A DNA stretch of 60,000 nt, taken from the NCBI GenBank assembly GCA_015680685.1, contig MNCI01003715.1, forward strand, positions 411,790-471,789. Reading direction: 5' to 3'. Source of the stretch: Gnetum montanum. Taxonomy: Eukaryota; Streptophyta; Gnetopsida; Gnetales; Gnetaceae. This document shows, piece by piece, positions 54,045 to 60,000 of this stretch. Below the pieces are notes generated by a model. That model was not told where the DNA came from. It saw only the letters and a list, made by a program, of their open reading frames with translations, and did not search any database. Made by a program: the position numbers and the translations under genes. Within the stretch, counting starts at the first letter, position 1. Every line of letters starts with the position of its first letter.

Positions 54045-54973
54045 TACGACGAAAGTAGTTACTCTAATTATTAGAATGGTTACTCTAGTGGTTACTCTAG
54101 CAGTTACTCTAATTATTTGAGTGGTGACTCTAGCGGTTACTCTAGCAGTTACTTTAATTATTAGAGTGATTACTCTAACTGTTACTCTAATTATTAGAGT
54201 GGTTACTCTAGCAATTACTCTATTGGTTACTCTAGTAGTTATTCTAATTATTAGAGTGGTTACTCTAGCAGTTACTTTAGTAGTTATTCTAATTATTAGA
54301 GTGGTTACTCTAATTATTAGAGTGATTACTCTAATTATTAGAGTAGTTGCTCCAAAGTCTACAAATACAGTGCCCAGGAGCAGAATTGGGAGGAAGTCTT
54401 TGAGCAATCAAGTAGCGAAACTCTTATAATCTGTTTGAAAGTTAGAGTGTTTTCCAAGTGCCTGCAGTAGGAGGTCTAAGTGTGGACAGATCTTTATTTG
54501 AGCATTATGTACCTGAGCACACCTTGTGTACAGCAATAAATACGAGCTCTTTGATTCATCCTTGCAGCACTTGAGATTTATTTTCTTATGCATTTCTTTT
54601 ATTTTATTTTCTTATGCATTTATTTTATTTTATTTTATTTTATTTTATGCACTTNNNNNNNNNNNNNNNNNNNNNNNNNNNNNNNNNNTAGAACTTAGTT
54701 AATGAGTAGTTAAGTTAAATTAGTCACCTAGTTGCCTCTCTCCTTCCCTGCTAGCGAAGGACATAAAAACATAAAAGCTATAAAAATCATATGCCTCAAG
54801 CTTACTTAACCATACAATCATGACATACAGGTTAGCTTGGAAAGACAACGATCAACCAACCCATCCTTTTTCCACAAAGACGCATAAGCACTTAGTCCTT
54901 GGAATTTGACTGGATCATGCATGAAATGCTCGTATTCGTATGGTTGAGCGTAGGGGTACCTCACTACTCATCA
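54045..54973 (+). mobile_element. 3' LTR of element A
   Basis: TACGACGAAAG...CTACTCATCA, 929 bp including a 34-N gap. TG start mutated to TA. Followed by GAAAT. Confidence 0.9.
54655..54688. other. Assembly gap (34 N)
   Basis: Gap just after a TTTTA repeat tract, inside the 3' LTR of A. The 5' LTR suggests about 130 bases are missing in total. Confidence 0.97.
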
Positions 54974-54978
54974 GAAAT

Positions 54979-55576
54979 AAAGATCGAGATTACTTCACAT
55001 CATTACAACATCCACTTGGTGTTTATTGTTTTTATTTGGAATAATGTTTTCTTGTTTTTGCCTTAATGTTTTACTTTTCCAAAAAACTATACTTTTTCTT
55101 ATCATCATTAAGCAAAATGAGTACGATTGATTTCGAGCACTTAAGTGTAATCATTTGGTAAGCCCGACATTGTTATTACTTGGTACACCAAGTGGCATAA
55201 TGCTCAATAACCCAGTAACGATTACGTAAAGCCCAAGGTGTTATGAAAAATTAGGACTAGATGCTCATTGTCATAGGCTAGAGTAGAGTTTCACTTCTAT
55301 CGTTACTTAGACTTAGCAATTACTTTCAGTAATTAATTTCTTTGCATTATGGCTACACTTAGGAATATTTCAAGCTTTACAACATCAACTATAATATGCC
55401 TCATGATGAGCTAAATTATACACTTGTACTTTACTAGCTCCACATGGGAAGACAACAGTTTTCAATTTAACTTAATTACTAGCATACCAACATTGTCTAT
55501 CTATGGATTATGATCAAGTTATGCATGAACACTCATAACTTGTATGTTGGGTGTTGGATTGCTCCACTACTCATCA
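54979..55576 (+). mobile_element. Solo LTR E, right part
   Basis: AAAGATCGAGATTACTTCAC matches F 57022 onward. Ends CTACTCATCA at 55576, followed by CTTTA. Confidence 0.85.
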
Positions 55577-55583
55577 CTTTATA

Positions 55584-55774
55584 TGATGAGTGGTTAAGTA
55601 GATCGTACACATAACCATATGATCCATAAATTTTGTAAGTGATTGAATTGTAATCCATAGATGATTACTAATACAAAAGTTTGGAAAGTTATTCAATGAA
55701 TTTCTAATTGTTATCTTCCTACCTAAACTATTCATGATCATATTGCATATGGTTTAGTTCACAATGAAGCATAT
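55584..55774 (-). mobile_element. LTR fragment H, first part (minus)
   Basis: Starts TGATGAGTGGTTAAG, a reversed LTR end; CATATGGTTTAGTTCACAAT resembles G at 55888. Split by LTR G; the remainder is at 56663-56701. Confidence 0.65.
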
Positions 55775-56662
55775 TGATGAGTGGCAAGGTTACCATTACG
55801 TCCAACCATATGAATCACAAGCATTCATGCATGATCCAATCGAATTCCATCGATGGGACTAGTGGTAGCATTGTCATGTATGGTTTAGTCCAAAGTGAGG
55901 CATATGATTCTTAATGTTGTTTCGACCTTATGCTACTCCTAATGATAATGAAAAAGTCAATTATTTAAACTAATTAACAATAAAAAATAAAGTCTAAACT
56001 AGCCTACGTGTGACAACTGTCAATTCCTAGCTTCTTGTACATGTCTTGAACCCATGTATCCACTACTGGGATTACCAAGCACTATGCTACTGGGTGAACC
56101 AAACAATAATGTTGCTGGGATTACCAAGGGAATATGTGTTTATGCTCAAAATTGGTCATGTTCATTTCGCCAATTCATTAATATGCATGGAAATGTAAAT
56201 ATTAACTAAGTACATGAAAAGTAAATTACATTAAAAGTAAATTTAATCTAAGTTAAAGTATTGCAATGAATAAGAATCAATCTTGATCTTATTGTTGTTC
56301 ATGGAATGTATCCAGGTACATTACCACCAGAATAAGACACCATACAATTAACTCAGATCCCCACTATAGGCACTCATTGACTATTCTCTAGGACTATGAA
56401 ATAAAAATGCAAAAGTTCAACTACTCTATTAACCAAACAATGTTGATACATGGTGGGAGCACATGTATTTCTAGGCAAAAATAGGCATTGCATCTATGAG
56501 TCCTCGTCAACACATCATTTACATCAATGAGGCTACATTGATGGGGCATCATCGACATGGCTACCTTGAAGTGACTGCCTCGAAGTGATTGTCTCAAAAT
56601 AGTTGTGTTAAAGAAACTATGTCGAAGAGGCTACATCAACACTACCAATTGATGCTTCATCA
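55775..56662 (-). mobile_element. Solo LTR G (minus)
   Basis: 888 bp, TGATGAGTGGCAAGG...GCTTCATCA, target duplication CATAT on both sides (55770-55774, 56663-56667). Same family as D, E and F. Confidence 0.82.
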
Positions 56663-56701
56663 CATATGATTGTAATATTGTAAAAAATGGAAATTACTAA
56701 T
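56663..56701 (-). mobile_element. LTR fragment H, second part
   Basis: CATATGATTGTAATATTG continues the H alignment (compare G 55904). Cut by the start of F at 56702. Confidence 0.55.
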
Positions 56702-57592
56702 TGATGAGTCATGAATCTATTAGGCATTAACATTGGATACCTGACATCAAAGCCTCAATATCAAATACTCGATGTTGGAGCTAGGAAACGATGTCGGATA
56801 TCCGATGTCGTCTCCTCTATGCATGCCTATAAATACAACACTTGGGTGCACAATTGGAACACACATAGACAAAAATAAGAGTTTTATTTTTAGTTCTCAG
56901 TTTTTGATAGTCTTTCTTAGAGTTCTGTTATTCCCAGTACATGTCTATAGTGTGATGTTTGTAATCGTATGACACCTTTGTTCGAGTGTGATGTACTTGG
57001 ACACGTTACATGACTAGAAATAAAGATCGAGATTACTCCCATCATTGCAGCATCCACTTAGATTATTATTGTCTTTAATTGTTAATTATTTACTATTTTC
57101 TTTAGTTGACATTCCCATTTATTATTATTTAATATTCCTATCATTAAGTGGAATGTGTACACCTTAATCACAAGCGTTTAAGTGTAAGTACTTGGCAACC
57201 CAGTAGTGTATCGTTTGGCACATCCAATGACATACACTTGGAAATCTCAAAGGTAGTCTCATGAAGTCCAAGGCATGCATAGATGATTAAGAGCGAATAC
57301 TCATTACACATAGACTAGCTTAAATTTTACTCTCCATTGTTCAGTAACTTAATTAATTCATCTCTTTGTCATCATTAGGAGTAGCATAGAATTAGACAAC
57401 ATCATATGCCTCACTTTGGACTAAACCATATGTGACAAAGCTATCACTAGTCCAAGTGGGAAGATAGCATATTGTGATCAGATCATAATGATCTAGATAC
57501 CACAACTAGTACCATCCATGGAATTCGATCAAATCGTGTGTGAATGCTTGTGATATGTATGGTTGAGCATAGGGGTACCTCGCCGCTCATCA
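56702..57592 (+). mobile_element. 5' LTR of element F
   Basis: 891 bp, TGATGAGTCATG...CCGCTCATCA. TATA box at 56828-56835. The primer site TCGGTGCCATTGCTAGAGAT follows at once. The other LTR lies beyond the window. Confidence 0.87.
56828..56835 (+). promoter_or_regulatory. TATA box in LTR F
   Basis: TATAAATA followed by CAACACTTGGGTGCAC. Confidence 0.58.
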
Positions 57593-57717
57593 TCGGTGCC
57601 ATTGCTAGAGATGGTGCTAGTTATCTAGATTAGTTATATTTTACATTATCACTGTAAAGGGATTAATGATATATCTTTCCAAAAATATTAGTTCACACAC
57701 ACCATAAACCAACAACA

Positions 57718-60000
57718 ATGTCGCTCTCACATGGAAGTGACAATGCACTATATAGCAAACGCATTCATTGGAGAAATAGTGAGATATATAGTGAGGAAAA
57801 TTGGAGTGACCAACCTTATGTGGGGTTTCCTATGTCGATGATCACCCTGACAACACTCAAATACTACATTCACCTAAGATAAACAATCTTGAAGGAGATG
57901 ATGTAACACCTAAACTAGGGAAGGCCTCAACGCCTGAGACCTCACCAAAACTAAGAAATGATAAATTAAGGGACTGTGGGAAACACCATAGAAGCCATGG
58001 TAATTCTTCCAAATCCTCATCTTCCTCCACCTTCAACATCTAGTTTTGATGAAGATGAATGTAGGTATAGGAAAAAAGTTCCACTAAAGGGTTGTAATAA
58101 AAGTACAAATAAAACCCACAAACACACTCAAGGTCATCCACTTGAACACAAGTCTAATCGTCACCATCAACCAAATAGAAATTTTTATCACAACTTGTCT
58201 AATGATTATGAACCCCTTCTTGGCCACCAAGAGCATGATGAAGATAATAGAGGCATAAGATATATTGCAAGCATCAAAAAGAGATTCACCTACCCAAACT
58301 TGATATGAATAATATCCCTAAATTTGCAAGAGGCTATGATTCAAATCCACAACATCATTTACAAGCCTTCTAGGATGCTTGTGTATACTATAACATTGAA
58401 AGTAGATGGAAAAAGCTTAAGCCCTTTTCTAGGACACTAATTAATACAGCTGAAGTGTGGTATAGATCATTAAAATTGAATTCAATCCGATGATGGTCCA
58501 CAATGTTGGAACTTTTCAATGAGAAATACCAAACCTATGTGAGAGTGTCCAACCAGAGGAGATAGATCCAAGAGTGGAAGCAAGAATAACATGAACCCTT
58601 GGACATGGCCTTAGATAGATATTATGCCTTACTAAATAGATGCCAAAGCCATGGTTTCTCTAAGGAAAGGCAACTTTTCCACATCATAGATGGGCTTTGT
58701 AATGAAATAAAGGAGATCCTTAGGATGTATGCCTCAAGGTAATTATACCAACTCCAAGCCCATCAGATATGAGAGTTAATCAACCATGTGAAGGAGAGAT
58801 ATGTAAATGGAAGAATGTCAAGAAATATTAATGGGACCTAACTCTTCAATAGAAGGAGGTCCAGATCTATGGTAAGGAGAATGAAACCACTCTCGATAGG
58901 GTGATTCTGCAACAAACCTTACCAATATAGAAGTTTATTAATGAACTTGAAGAAAAGTTTAATAGGATGTCCAAATGAATATATGAAAACATTACAACTC
59001 TCATTGAGATTGTTGAGGAGAGGATCATGCAAAATAAGCCATGTGATCATAATAAATAAAGGATACAAAACCAAGAAACAGCTACGAACACTTTTCAACA
59101 AACGAGAAAAGTGACTAATGAAAGTGAGGCTATAGATTCAACTAGAGATGAAGATAATGGATGTGATATCTATGTATATGACCATCCAAAGGGCCATTGC
59201 CCAATCTTGTTGCATCTATAAAAGTATTGGGTAGGTGCCTTAAATCCAAAGTTTATGTAAAAGCACATGCCTAGGAGATTTCCTCTCCCACAAGGTAATT
59301 ATAGACAGTCCCATAACTGATCATACCATCCTAAGGGGACTTATTACTAGCCTCAACATGGTCATCAACCATAGTGGCAACAACCAAAATCACAAGGGAG
59401 GCCACCACCAAATCAACCCTATTCGCCACAACTACACAGATATTATGTTCAACACCTTGTTTCTCCAACTAGTTCTGCATCCTCTACTTCAAATTGCCAC
59501 TACCACTCTCCCGAGTACCATCAACCCATGACATCCCCTAAAGGATCACCACCTCGTGCCTCTTACCATCCATCCTACCCTCGATATTCTCATACTCCAC
59601 CTCATTACATGCCACCACCATAGACACAAGAAGGTTCAGCACCACAATATCAACAAATAAATGCCACTTGTGCTGCAAATGTGCATAGACATGCTGATAC
59701 TAGTGGGTCTCAATTGTAATGTAGAAAGCGTACCTTTTGGCGAAAAGGTCGTAAATTGAAGCAAACCGCACATGGACCCACCACATCATCCAAGCCAACA
59801 CAATGCCAATCTAGTGCACCACCTTCCTTGTCACAACCAACATCCTCTAATCATATACAAGGGCCACCATCCATCATTACTCCAATCCTAAACCCAAGTA
59901 ATGAATCTAATAGTGTGGGGAGACAAACAAATCCATGCATACCATATCATAATCAAGGATGCAATGGTGGGCCAGACATCCATAATGTTAACACACCTCA
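57718..60000 (+). pseudogene. Element F gag and linker (runs off window)
   Basis: ATG at 57718 gives MSLSHGSDNALYSKRIHWRN. Frames shift repeatedly but the gag order is clear: LDMNNIPKFARGYDSNPQHH near 58300, LELFNEKYQTYVRVSNQRR near 58510, LDRYYALLNRCQSHGFSKER near 58610, knuckle-like CDIYVYDHPKGHCPILLHL near 59163, then a Pro/Gln/His-rich linker. Collinear with A and C. Protease would follow outside the window. Confidence 0.8.

Larger units (their letters stand above)
44716..54973 (+). mobile_element. Complete Athila-like Ty3/gypsy element A
   Basis: 10.26 kb with both LTRs, primer site, gag, PR, RT, RNase H, integrase, long 3' region and polypurine tract. Target duplication GAAAT (44711-44715 and 54974-54978) lies inside LTR E. 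Single RNase H and RT motifs such as LDGYNGYNQI and VFMDDFSTYGANFD support the Athila-like assignment. All ORFs carry stops. The LTRs differ at about 27 of 228 positions in the stretch compared by eye. Confidence 0.9.

Noticed and set aside
57976-58308. 110-residue ORF as an independent host gene
   Set aside because: It sits between the primer site and clear gag of element F and matches the position of the His/Lys-rich gag N-terminus in A and C.
1-60000. CRISPR arrays, bacterial operons, tRNA or rRNA genes
   Set aside because: The tandem arrays have no spacer structure, and all coding signal is from plant retroelements; no cloverleaf or rRNA sequence was recognised.

Overview
This window is plant nuclear DNA made almost entirely of decayed, nested retrotransposons. 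I see no host gene, rRNA or tRNA. Plant origin is inferred from the element types: Ty3/gypsy elements of the Tat lineage (two RNase H domains) and of an Athila-like lineage, a Ty1/copia element with a tRNA-iMet-type primer site, and an L1-like LINE. The heavy stop-codon decay and deep nesting suggest a large, methylated, slowly purged genome. I cannot name the species.

Layout. (1) 1-27508 is a Tat nest. An outer copy (Tat-2) holds a gag fragment (1-540), protease (3261-3843), the 3' half of an antisense gene (4223-6011), its 5' half (18390-20760), pol (21164-24643) and the 3' LTR (26271-27508). An inner copy (Tat-1, about 6182-18389) splits it inside the antisense gene. A minus-strand LTR plus a coiled-coil ORF (541-3255) replaces the 3' part of the Tat-2 gag. 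(2) 27509-32807 is Athila-like element C (minus strand), interrupted by Tat-2 and lacking RT, RNase H and integrase. (3) 34467-39227 is a structurally complete copia element (minus). (4) 39684-43793 is a LINE (plus). (5) 44431-55576 is solo LTR E, carrying complete Athila-like element A (44716-54973). (6) 55584-56701 is LTR fragment H, holding solo LTR G. (7) From 56702, the 5' LTR and gag of element F run off the window end.

Main result. In the intron-like region between protease and reverse transcriptase, the Tat elements carry a multi-exon gene on the opposite strand. It is readable as about 1,000 codons across at least eight exons. Six introns have GT-AG borders, and reading phase agrees across every junction that can be tested except the one next to the Tat-1 insertion. 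The predicted protein has a basic N-terminus, a long globular middle, a coiled-coil part and an acidic His-Glu-rich tail. Tat-1 keeps a shortened version at the same position. Because the gene is antisense to the genomic RNA, its introns would survive retrotransposition. All copies here are now pseudogenes; many stops fit C-to-T changes.

Insertion order can be read from 5-bp target duplications: GAAAT (A in E), CTTTA (E), CATAT (G in H), ATATG (copia), and GTAAG inferred for Tat-2 in C. The copia LTRs differ at about 5% of sites by eye and those of element A at about 12% over a sampled stretch, so copia is probably younger.
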